Source: Gallionellaceae bacterium | GTDB lineage: Bacteria; Pseudomonadota; Gammaproteobacteria; Burkholderiales; Gallionellaceae | NCBI GenBank assembly: GCA_003151655.1 | Contig: PLYB01000102.1 | Coordinates: 426-5,662, forward strand | Direction of reading: 5' to 3' | DNA: 5,237 nucleotides | Shown here: in pieces, positions 1 to 5,150 of the stretch | Layout of the letters: every line of letters begins with the position of its first letter | How positions within the stretch are numbered: position 1 is the stretch's first letter | The notes under the pieces: generated by a model | The model's database searches: none | Told to the model about the DNA's origin: nothing | What the model saw: the letters and a program-made list of their open reading frames with translations, nothing else | Translations under genes and position numbers: made by a program

Positions 1-809
1 CCGTTGCCGCGCACCGGGCCATCCAAACGCTGCAAGTTACAGTTGATGACGAACACCAGATTGTCGAGATGTTCGCGTCCGGCCATCGAAATCGCACCCA
101 GCGATTCCGGCTCATCTGTTTCTCCGTCACCGAGGAACGCCCACACTTTGCGACCATTAGTCTGCGCGAGTTCACGGTGTTGCAGATAGCGCATGAAACG
201 CGCCTGATAAATTGCCATCAGCGGCCCCAAGCCCATCGACACGGTAGGGAACTGCCAGAAATCCGGCATCAACCAAGGGTGAGGATAAGAAGACAGGCCT
301 CCGCCATCCACTTCCTGACGGAATTTATAAAGCTCTTCTTCGCTCAAACGTCCTTCGATGAAGGCGCGGGCATAGATGCCGGGCGAGGAGTGTCCCTGAA
401 AATATACCAGATCACCGCCATGATCGTCGGTCTTGCCATGGAAGAAATGGTTGAACGCGACATCATATAAAGTTGCAGCGGAAGCGAAGCTGGCGATATG
501 ACCGCCCAACTCGGAAGACTCCTTATTGGCGTTCATCACGATGGCCATCGCGTTCCAGCGCGTCAGCGCGCGGATGCGGTGTTCCAATTCCATGTTGCCG
601 GTGGAGCGCTCTTCCTTGTCTACCGGAATGGTGTTGAGGTAAGGCGTGGTCGCGCTGATTGGCACATCGTCACCAGCCAGTCGTGCATGGTTAATTAATT
701 GCTCGATTAAAAAGTGCGCACGCTCACCGCCTTCTTTTTCCAGTACGGATTGGAGCGAGTCCAGCCACTCCTGCGTTTCTTGAGGATCGTAATCAGGTAA
801 ATGAGCCAT
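1..809 (-). CDS. aceE: Pyruvate dehydrogenase E1 component, homodimeric type (N-terminal part, cut by window edge)
   Basis: Thiamine-diphosphate-dependent E1 subunit of the cytosolic pyruvate dehydrogenase complex; it decarboxylates pyruvate and passes the acetyl group to the lipoyl domain of E2 (AceF). 269 residues are visible of a family that is usually near 890, so the 3' two thirds lie outside the window. The reading starts MAHLPDYDPQETQEWLDSLQ and ends RLDGPVRGN. The ThDP-binding motif is clear: GDGETDEPES (about residues 227-236), then NCNLQ (256-260). Family active-site histidines and tyrosine appear conserved in GGHIASFAS (H104), FQGHSSPG (H140) and SSYPHP (Y175). The start ATG at 809 has a modest Shine-Dalgarno, GAAGAG, a few bases upstream. 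It lies 103 bases downstream of the folate gene on the same strand. The high similarity to textbook AceE makes the assignment secure; the betaproteobacterial origin is inferred. Confidence 0.97.
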   Translation of the reverse strand, partial: MAHLPDYDPQETQEWLDSLQSVLEKEGGERAHFLIEQLINHARLAGDDVPISATTPYLNTIPVDKEERSTGNMELEHRIRALTRWNAMAIVMNANKESSELGGHIASFASAATLYDVAFNHFFHGKTDDHGGDLVYFQGHSSPGIYARAFIEGRLSEEELYKFRQEVDGGGLSSYPHPWLMPDFWQFPTVSMGLGPLMAIYQARFMRYLQHRELAQTNGRKVWAFLGDGETDEPESLGAISMAGREHLDNLVFVINCNLQRLDGPVRGN

Positions 810-823
810 TTATCTCTTCACTT

Positions 824-853
824 TCTATAAAAAATTGATTCCTCCGCATTCAA
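824..853 (-). promoter_or_regulatory. Possible weak sigma70 promoter of aceE
   Basis: On the minus strand a TTGAAT box (848-853) and a TATAGA box (824-829) are separated by 18 bases, each matching four of six consensus positions. The implied transcript would start only about 8-14 bases before the aceE ATG, which is short. The same bases also take part in a hairpin plus T-run, so the terminator and promoter readings compete. Confidence 0.25.
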
Positions 854-870
854 GCTTGTCGAAGCGGGGG
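829..870 (-). terminator. Hairpin between the folate gene and aceE, possible weak terminator
   Basis: Bases 841-870 fold into a stem of seven pairs (CCTCCGC with GCGGGGG, one G-T pair) followed, after a bulged base, by TTC/GAA closing a nine-base loop. On the minus strand the hairpin is followed by AATCAA and then six T (829-834), so the T-run is six bases further than in a classical intrinsic terminator. It would partly separate the 5-formyltetrahydrofolate cyclo-ligase transcript from aceE. The inner TTCGACAAGCTTG resembles a short element I recall as scattered in many proteobacterial intergenic regions; that is recollection, not a search. Confidence 0.4.
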
Positions 871-912
871 AAAGAGAAACCAATTTGAGGCACGATTCAC
901 ATGCAATAGCAG

Positions 913-1500
913 TTAGACACAGCGCATCGTATTTAGTTCTGTTATCAGCCATTCCACTTTGCGGTCAGTCGCTTCTTGCGGTATGTCTGCCACTACTTGC
1001 AAGGCAAAGCCTGCGGCCACCAAAGTCGGCTGGTGCGGCATGCGCGCCAGCAGTTTGTCGTAATAGCCACCGCCGTAACCGAGTCGCGCACCATCCATCC
1101 CGAACGCCACGCCTGGCAGCAAAATGAAATCGATGGTGGATAAGTCTTTAACCATCTCGCAGCGCTCAATGAGCGGCTCGCGAATATCCCAACTACCCGG
1201 CGCTACATTCTGCGCCAAATCGGTGACGCGATATACATCCAATTGTTTAGTATCCCGATTCACTTTGGGCAGCAGCACCTGCTTGCCATCAAGCAAGGCC
1301 TGCTGCAAAAAAATTTCCGCTGCGAATTCATCACCGAAATTCATATAACCCAGCACTGTTACAGCTGTGCGATAGGCTTCCAACTCGGTGATGCGGGACA
1401 CAATTAAGGTATTTAGATGCTGCCGTTCTGGCAGGGTAATACCCGAGCGAATTGCTATTATACTTTGTCTGAGGCTTTGCTTCATAGCTGGCATGTTCAT
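913..1500 (-). CDS. 5-formyltetrahydrofolate cyclo-ligase (5,10-methenyltetrahydrofolate synthetase)
   Basis: ATP-dependent enzyme (EC 6.3.3.2) converting 5-formyltetrahydrofolate to 5,10-methenyltetrahydrofolate in cytosolic one-carbon metabolism; known as ygfA or fau in other bacteria. With the start chosen here the protein has 195 residues, normal for the family. The diagnostic segment is at 128-149: LPGVAFGMDG followed by the glycine-rich nucleotide-binding loop GYGGGYYDK. The N-terminal part (KQSLRQSIIAIRSGITLPER) and the end (DRKVEWLITE) also fit the family. I choose ATG 1500 because it overlaps the stop of the upstream TfoX-like gene as ATGA, indicating translational coupling; an in-frame ATG at 1524 would add eight residues unlike the family, and ATGs at 1494 and 1485 are possible. 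The gene stands in an operon-like order with the TfoX-like gene. Confidence 0.95.
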   Translation of the reverse strand: MNMPAMKQSLRQSIIAIRSGITLPERQHLNTLIVSRITELEAYRTAVTVLGYMNFGDEFAAEIFLQQALLDGKQVLLPKVNRDTKQLDVYRVTDLAQNVAPGSWDIREPLIERCEMVKDLSTIDFILLPGVAFGMDGARLGYGGGYYDKLLARMPHQPTLVAAGFALQVVADIPQEATDRKVEWLITELNTMRCV

Positions 1501-1802
1501 ACCCGCCCCGCTTTCTTCGCCCAATGTAGCAAACGTTCGCTATCTTCCAGAATATCGACCGGAACTTCGCGGTAATTCTTCAAAACTTGTTTTTCCGATG
1601 GCGCAAAAATGGCGGCGTGGTGTTCCATATATTCCGGCAAGGTCTCAGGGTGAGTTTTGAAATATAACCGACCATCGAACACGATACCGAAAAACTGCTC
1701 GCCCCAATACAAACCATACCCGCCGAACATGCGTTTGCAGCGCAAGCCGTCGAGGGCGGCGAGTTGTTCGAGGACAAAGTCACGGAAAGAGTCGGTGGAC
1801 AT
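1497..1802 (-). CDS. TfoX/Sxy N-terminal-domain protein
   Basis: A 101-residue protein consisting of only the TfoX N-terminal domain. The hallmark is KRMFGGYGLYWGEQFFGIV (residues 23-41), followed by DGRLYFKT. Full-length TfoX/Sxy of gammaproteobacteria regulates competence and has a second, C-terminal domain; that domain is absent here, so a competence role cannot be assumed. Stand-alone N-domain proteins are common and uncharacterised. The ATG at 1802 lies 12 bases after the stop of the KilA-N gene; AAGGGA is too far upstream to be a good ribosome site, so initiation may be weak or coupled. Its stop overlaps the start of the folate gene. Confidence 0.9.
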   Translation of the reverse strand: MSTDSFRDFVLEQLAALDGLRCKRMFGGYGLYWGEQFFGIVFDGRLYFKTHPETLPEYMEHHAAIFAPSEKQVLKNYREVPVDILEDSERLLHWAKKAGRV

Positions 1803-1814
1803 TATTTTGCTTGG

Positions 1815-2639
1815 CTATCCCTTGAGTTGTTTGAGCGCAGGCGCAGCGGTGAGCAACTGCATCTGGCGTATGGCTATTGCGTTGAGACGCTTGAGGCGTT
1901 CACCCTGCGTTAGTGCCATGTGAATGAGTTCGGCATTCATACCTTCGATATTCGCCAGCACCAACAGTTGCTCAATGGTGGCATCGTCGCGCATGTTGCC
2001 TTCTATATCGGGATTGCTATCGCGCCATTGTTTGGCTGTCTGGCCAAACAGAGCGACATTCAGCATGTCCGCTTCGTTGGCGTAAATGATGGAGGCCTGC
2101 GATGGTGTCACTGCGGCGGGTATCAGGTGCGTTTTGACGGCATCGGTGTGGATGCGGTAGTTGAGCTTGGACAGGGTGCGATTCAAGTTCCAAGCGAGCG
2201 ACAAGCGGCTGTTTTCATCTTCCTTGAGGCGCTGAAACTCTTTGATCAGATAGATTTTGAATTCCGGGCTGATCCACATGCCGAATTCAAAGGCAATGTC
2301 CTTGTGTGCATAAGTGCCTCCGTATCTACCTGTAGTGGCTCTAAGTCCGACAGCATTGGTTTTGGCTACCCACTCTTTGACGCTGATCTTGTAGCTGTTC
2401 AAACCGACCTGACTTTTAATTATGGCGAATTCGCCATAATTAAAATCGGGATTGTGAACACGTTCCCATATTCCGAGAAACTCAACGGTGTTGCGGTTTC
2501 GCAACCAGTCTGAAATAAAGAAATCTCCGTCCTTTGCTTTCAGCATGTCGGTCAAGGAGATGTAGTCCTCATCCCGCTGAGAAAGGACGGTAATGGCTGT
2601 TCCAAGCACATCGATGGTTAATTTCTTTTCTTTACTCAT
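1815..2639 (-). CDS. Orphan KilA-N domain protein
   Basis: A 274-residue protein. KilA-N domains are DNA-binding modules found in phages, large DNA viruses and scattered bacterial chromosomes. Domain signs: DYISLTDM (26-32) opening the domain, ISDWLRNRNTVEFLGIWE (42-59), then TGRYGGTYAHKDIAFEFG (103-120) and WISPEFKIYLIKEFQRLKE (122-140), the typical C-terminal half. The remainder (about 150-262) is predicted mainly helical, with YANEADMLNVALFG and AKQWRD, and matches my memory of a widespread family of orphan chromosomal KilA-N proteins. The start ATG has a strong AGGAG five bases upstream (2645-2649). No phage genes adjoin it. Its stop lies 12 bases before the TfoX-like gene. A perfect palindrome lies in codons 66-75. 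Function in the cell is unknown; DNA binding is inferred from the domain. Confidence 0.9.
   Translation of the reverse strand: MSKEKKLTIDVLGTAITVLSQRDEDYISLTDMLKAKDGDFFISDWLRNRNTVEFLGIWERVHNPDFNYGEFAIIKSQVGLNSYKISVKEWVAKTNAVGLRATTGRYGGTYAHKDIAFEFGMWISPEFKIYLIKEFQRLKEDENSRLSLAWNLNRTLSKLNYRIHTDAVKTHLIPAAVTPSQASIIYANEADMLNVALFGQTAKQWRDSNPDIEGNMRDDATIEQLLVLANIEGMNAELIHMALTQGERLKRLNAIAIRQMQLLTAAPALKQLKG
2414..2445. repeat. Perfect 32-bp palindrome inside the KilA-N gene
   Basis: The half-site TTTTAATTATGGCGAA is followed directly by its exact reverse complement, centred on GAATTC at 2427-2432. It encodes FNYGEFAIIK (residues 66-75) of the KilA-N protein, and because it is a palindrome the opposite strand also encodes FNYGEFAIIK. 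In RNA it can form a 14- to 16-pair hairpin. Possible roles are a binding site for a dimeric regulator (perhaps the KilA-N protein itself), an mRNA structure, or an inserted element; none is shown. Confidence 0.95.
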
Positions 2640-2647
2640 ATTTGCTC

Positions 2648-2803
2648 CTATGCGGCAAATTGGTTCAAGGACACATAGGCCTTGATGTAATTGCGAAAGA
2701 GCTTGCGATATTGAGCAGGCACGGCACCGAAGTCACTGGTCGAAAATATTGGATTCGTCGCGAGATCGGTATATTCCGCTTCATCGCTAAATTGTCGTAT
2801 TTA
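2648..2803 (-). pseudogene. C-terminal remnant of an unrecognised gene upstream of the KilA-N gene
   Basis: After a TAA at 2801-2803 the minus strand is open for 50 codons to a TAG at 2648-2650. The reading IRQFSDEAEYTDLATNPIFS continues with TSDFGAVPAQYRKLFRNYIK and ends AYVSLNQFAA, which looks like genuine protein. No ATG lies in frame before the coding-like part, and upstream sequence is stop-bound in this frame, so the front of the gene is missing. The TAG is followed directly by the AGGAG ribosome site of the KilA-N gene, with eight bases between stop and ATG, the spacing of an operon partner. I do not recognise the family. Alternative: a chance open frame; the amino-acid pattern argues against that. 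Confidence 0.55.
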
Positions 2804-2912
2804 ACACTCTGGAAATTCCGGCTTTATCCTCGCACCAGAACTTCAGACCGTAGGTTGTTTTGGTTCGGTTGTGTTCTGTGTTGCTTATAATCTTTGCGGG
2901 CGCTGCCGACAA
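2804..2912. other. Non-coding stretch, no gene recognised
   Basis: Between the remnant and the end of the minus-strand DUF1828 gene I see no convincing coding sequence. A minus-strand frame reading TYGLKFWCEDKAGISRVLNT is open across part of it but lacks a credible start or ribosome site and runs out of frame through the DUF1828 gene. A TATAAT at 2886-2891 on the plus strand has no good -35 partner at normal spacing. The stretch may be a recombination scar. Confidence 0.4.
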
Positions 2913-2947
2913 GCATTGCACCGATCTTCGGATTAGAAGATCAATGC
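2913..2947. terminator. Stem-loop over the stop of the minus-strand DUF1828 gene
   Basis: GATCTTC (2923-2929) pairs perfectly with GAAGATC (2936-2942) around a six-base loop, and GCATT (2913-2917) can extend the stem with AATGC (2943-2947) across a five-base bulge. It overlaps the TGA at 2941-2943. There is no T-run on either side, so it may be an mRNA-stabilising hairpin or Rho-assisted end rather than an intrinsic terminator. Confidence 0.4.
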
Positions 2948-3693
2948 AAGCCTGTTGATGGATGTTGTTTTGACAGCAAGGTCGAAAGCGGCATTGCGCG
3001 AGCCAGCATTGCAATGATCTGCAATTCTGTTTCGGCTCGTTCAGGCTCCGCGCGGTCATCTACAATGACCAAGGCTTTATGCTCTCCCGGAGCGCTCAAC
3101 ACATCTCCCAGTTTTCGCATCACCCCGCCAGTGGCGCTATGATGAGGAATGAGCACGTCAACCAACTCGTCGCCAAACATAAAATCGAAATCGTATTCGT
3201 GACCTGACATACCTTTTACATGAGGGTCGCGCGCAAGTGTGAGTTTTGGCTTCCAACTCCTCAATAGCATTTCCACTTCGTCCGCCAGATTGTCGGCCTT
3301 GTCCGGCACGCCCAACGTGGTGCGCTCCATTTGGACTACGGCGAGAATCCCGCTGAGGAACTGCGCAATCAACACAGCCGTATATTCGGCTTTTCCGTGC
3401 GCCTTGATTTCACCTTGCTCTGTAAGCATAAGGCCATGAGGCTCAATGCTGCGCAGCAACGATGCCAGTTTGCTTTTATGCCAGGCAGCCATCCCCATAC
3501 TGCTGAGATGTAGCATGGTATCCCCGTTGTCGGTCAATTCCAGCGTATCCCCATGCGGAATCGCATACACGTTGATAGCCGCGCCGTCAGCAAAGGCAAA
3601 CGGTGTGCCGAGTTCAAATGCCTCCTCGCCCTTGGTGGTACGGAGCGGGGTGCAATCGAAAGCAAACTTGTTGGCAATCAGTTGGCAGTTCAT
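2941..3693 (-). CDS. DUF1828/DUF1829-type protein A
   Basis: A 250-residue protein of unknown function. The N-terminal DUF1828-like core includes TPFAFADGAAINVY (30-43) and LTDNGDTMLHLS (53-64). A helical middle follows (about 70-150). The C-terminal half, with GHEYDFDFMFGD (164-175) and ALVIVDDRAEPER (207-219), aligns in pattern with the C-terminal half of the plus-strand paralogue and fits a DUF1829-like domain. No signal peptide or membrane segment is evident, so it is probably cytosolic. The ATG at 3693 overlaps the stop of a 47-codon gene as ATGA; there is no strong ribosome site, which fits translational coupling. The start agrees with the paralogue, whose PF motif lies at nearly the same distance from its N-terminus. 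The family name comes from memory of the motif; biochemical activity is unknown, and a defence or toxin-antitoxin role is inference from context. Confidence 0.82.
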   Translation of the reverse strand: MNCQLIANKFAFDCTPLRTTKGEEAFELGTPFAFADGAAINVYAIPHGDTLELTDNGDTMLHLSSMGMAAWHKSKLASLLRSIEPHGLMLTEQGEIKAHGKAEYTAVLIAQFLSGILAVVQMERTTLGVPDKADNLADEVEMLLRSWKPKLTLARDPHVKGMSGHEYDFDFMFGDELVDVLIPHHSATGGVMRKLGDVLSAPGEHKALVIVDDRAEPERAETELQIIAMLARAMPLSTLLSKQHPSTGLH

Positions 3694-3833
3694 GATGGTA
3701 GTTCCAGTTGTACGGCAGTCAGGTTGATTTGCTGGCAGAAATGCGCAAATCCACGTGAGTAATCATCGCACCCGAACCCCGATAATGCAATAGTCGAATC
3801 AGGGGAGTAGGTTAGCCATTCAAATTCTGACAT
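3690..3833 (-). CDS. Small 47-residue protein coupled to DUF1828 protein A
   Basis: The reading is MSEFEWLTYSPDSTIALSGF, continuing GCDDYSRGFAHFCQQINLTA and ending VQLELPS. It is bounded by an in-frame TAA three codons before the ATG, and its TGA overlaps the ATG of the DUF1828 gene (ATGA). This overlap, the natural-looking composition (acidic and aromatic, two cysteines) and the otherwise unexplained 175-base gap support a real gene. It lacks a good Shine-Dalgarno and a recognised domain. It does not resemble the 159-residue first gene of the opposite unit. It could be a small partner or antitoxin-like protein, a leader peptide controlling the next gene, or the end of a decayed gene; I cannot choose. 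Confidence 0.55.
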   Translation of the reverse strand: MSEFEWLTYSPDSTIALSGFGCDDYSRGFAHFCQQINLTAVQLELPS

Positions 3834-3868
3834 AATGCTTTAACTGGATTTATTAGGCTTGGACGGAA
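3834..3868. promoter_or_regulatory. Divergent intergenic gap between the two units
   Basis: Only 35 bases separate the first ATG of the minus-strand unit (3833) from that of the plus-strand unit (3869), so promoters must overlap each other and the coding ends. For the plus strand CTGACA (3827-3832) and TATTAG (3851-3856) with an 18-base spacer are a weak candidate, giving a very short leader. GGACGG at 3861-3866 is a possible ribosome site for the plus-strand gene. No clear operator repeat is seen. Shared regulation of both units is inferred. Confidence 0.3.
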
Positions 3869-4348
3869 ATGGCATCCGACACACTTACCGATGAACAAAT
3901 CGCTGCGTTTTTGGAGATGCCGAAGCGGGTAGAGAATCCTAATGCCAAGGCCAGAAGCGAAGGCAGGCATTCACGACGTGATTTTCGAGTTGTCAGCACA
4001 GATGGTTTTCAGGAATTTGCCTTGTTTACCCGGCAAAGTTTGTTGCTGCCACAGGGCTTCTCGGCGGGGCTGCGCTGGTTAGCCAAAAGCGGCGATTCCG
4101 TCATGCTGATGCGATGCAATGGATCAGACCATCCTCACTCCAACAGTATCGAGCATGATAAATTTGAACCGGTTTGTCATATCCACCAAGCCACTGAACG
4201 CTACTTGGCAGTTGGAAAAAAGAGCGAGGGATATGCTCAACCCACCAAAGAGTACAGAACGCTTGACGGTGCGCTGCACCATATCGTTCGTCAAAGCAAT
4301 ATTACTGGTCTAAAAACCGAGCCGGATGAACCGGACTTGTTTGAATAA
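3869..4348 (+). CDS. DUF6978-like protein, partner of DUF1828 protein B
   Basis: A 159-residue protein of unknown function. It begins MASDTLTDEQIAAFLEMPKR; a basic linker (about 26-38) follows, then a probable beta-rich core with DFRVVSTDGFQEFALFTRQS (38-57). The most notable part is VMLMRCNGSDHPHSN (78-92) and VCHIHQATERY (102-112), giving C83, H88, H90, C103, H104 and H106, a pattern that could bind metal or form an active site. The order (helical start, one beta sheet, RxxG..H.N, then HxH) matches my memory of the DUF6978 family; this is a moderate-confidence recollection. The C-terminus is acidic (EPDEPDLFE). It is the first gene of the plus-strand unit, and the next gene starts one base after its TAA, so the two products are probably made together. 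No signal peptide is seen. Whether it is an enzyme, toxin or antitoxin cannot be told. Confidence 0.75.
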   Translation: MASDTLTDEQIAAFLEMPKRVENPNAKARSEGRHSRRDFRVVSTDGFQEFALFTRQSLLLPQGFSAGLRWLAKSGDSVMLMRCNGSDHPHSNSIEHDKFEPVCHIHQATERYLAVGKKSEGYAQPTKEYRTLDGALHHIVRQSNITGLKTEPDEPDLFE

Positions 4349-4349
4349 C

Positions 4350-5129
4350 ATGGACATTCAAGAAATACAAAGAGCGATTTGCTCTTCCCTTTGTGCAGAA
4401 GTCAAAGTCTCCGAGCGTGGAGAGGGGCTTCTGTTTGTTTCTACGCCTTTCAGCTTTCCTGATGGGGACGCATACTCCATCTATCTTAAACAACTCCAAA
4501 CCGGTGGCTTCCGCATAACTGATATGGGCATAACGCTTATGCACCTGAGTTATGAAAACGATATCGAAAAATTCCGGGGGGATGGCACTCGCGGAAAATT
4601 ATTCCGCCAGATTTTATCCGAGATGGATTTGTTCGAAGCGGAGGGGGAGTTTTACATAGAGACACCTGCAACTGTACTCGGCACGAATATATTCCGGTTT
4701 GGGCAAGCGCTCACCAAGATTCACGACCTCACGTTCCTGAATCGCCTACGTGCGGAAAGCACTTTCTACGAAGACCTGAGAGAAAAATTGCTCGGCTGCG
4801 TGGATGCCGATCGGTTGAAGGAAAATTATATCGTCCCCGGAGTAGCTAACGCTGCTGACTACCCCGTTGATTATTTCATCGAGAGCGGCGAACAGCAGCC
4901 CCTGTACTTGTTTGGCGTTCCAAACCGCGACAAGGCAAGGCTCGCTACCATCATCCTGCAACACCTCATCGCGTCCAAAGCGGACTTCAATTCGATGATA
5001 ATTTTTCAGGACATGTCCGTCATTCCGTCGCGAGACCTAAGCCGCCTGACAAATGCCGCTAATGACATGATTGCTTCCGTGGATGCCACGGACGACATCG
5101 AACGCAAACTCCTGCGGCGAATCAAATAG
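4350..5129 (+). CDS. DUF1828/DUF1829-type protein B
   Basis: A 259-residue protein of unknown function, paralogous to the minus-strand protein A. The N-terminal core has STPFSFPDGDAYSIY (31-45) and FRITDMGITLMHLS (54-67); by hand it shares about 15 identical positions of 36 with protein A there. The C-terminal half has YPVDYFIESG (171-180), PLYLFGVPNRDKARLA (184-199) and MIIFQDMSVIPSRD (216-229), fitting a DUF1829-like domain. The conserved tyrosine, aspartates and arginine in these blocks are candidate functional residues. I choose ATG 4350 (MDIQEIQRAI) because it follows the upstream TAA by one base and gives an N-terminus like the family; an in-frame ATG at 4326 would overlap the upstream gene and add eight residues. 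There is no strong ribosome site, so coupling is likely. It is probably cytosolic. A hairpin overlaps the stop. Confidence 0.85.
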   Translation: MDIQEIQRAICSSLCAEVKVSERGEGLLFVSTPFSFPDGDAYSIYLKQLQTGGFRITDMGITLMHLSYENDIEKFRGDGTRGKLFRQILSEMDLFEAEGEFYIETPATVLGTNIFRFGQALTKIHDLTFLNRLRAESTFYEDLREKLLGCVDADRLKENYIVPGVANAADYPVDYFIESGEQQPLYLFGVPNRDKARLATIILQHLIASKADFNSMIIFQDMSVIPSRDLSRLTNAANDMIASVDATDDIERKLLRRIK

Positions 5130-5145
5130 GGTGGTGCCCACCCTA
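5127..5145. terminator. GC-rich hairpin at the end of the plus-strand unit
   Basis: TAGGGTGG (5127-5134) pairs with CCACCCTA (5138-5145) around a three-base loop and includes the stop codon of protein B. On the plus strand the nearest T-run (TTTT, 5157-5160) is 11 bases away; on the minus strand TTTG follows one base after. It may end transcripts from both sides of this convergent junction. The sequence resembles TAGGGTGGGC-type short repeats known in many genomes, again from memory. Confidence 0.45.
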
Positions 5146-5150
5146 CCGAG

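Noticed and set aside
69..470. 133-codon plus-strand open frame over aceE
   Set aside because: It is the antisense shadow of aceE, whose minus-strand product is unmistakable throughout.
1920..2513. 197-codon plus-strand open frame
   Set aside because: It is antisense to the KilA-N gene. The shared FNYGEFAIIK is produced by the palindrome, not by homology.
2886..2891. TATAAT on the plus strand as a promoter
   Set aside because: No acceptable -35 box stands at 16-18 bases, and no plus-strand gene follows before the convergent DUF1828 gene.
2787..3059. 90-codon minus-strand open frame
   Set aside because: It overlaps the DUF1828 gene out of frame, has a composition typical of a shadow frame (many C, Q and R) and no ribosome site. 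Its last 20 residues look somewhat protein-like but could not be tied to any gene.
3690..3833. The 47-codon frame as a frameshifted front of DUF1828 protein A
   Set aside because: Protein A already has an N-terminus of the same length as its paralogue before the shared TPF motif, so nothing is missing from its front.
4302..4544. 80-codon minus-strand open frame
   Set aside because: It is antisense to the junction of the DUF6978-like gene and protein B, both of which have better support.
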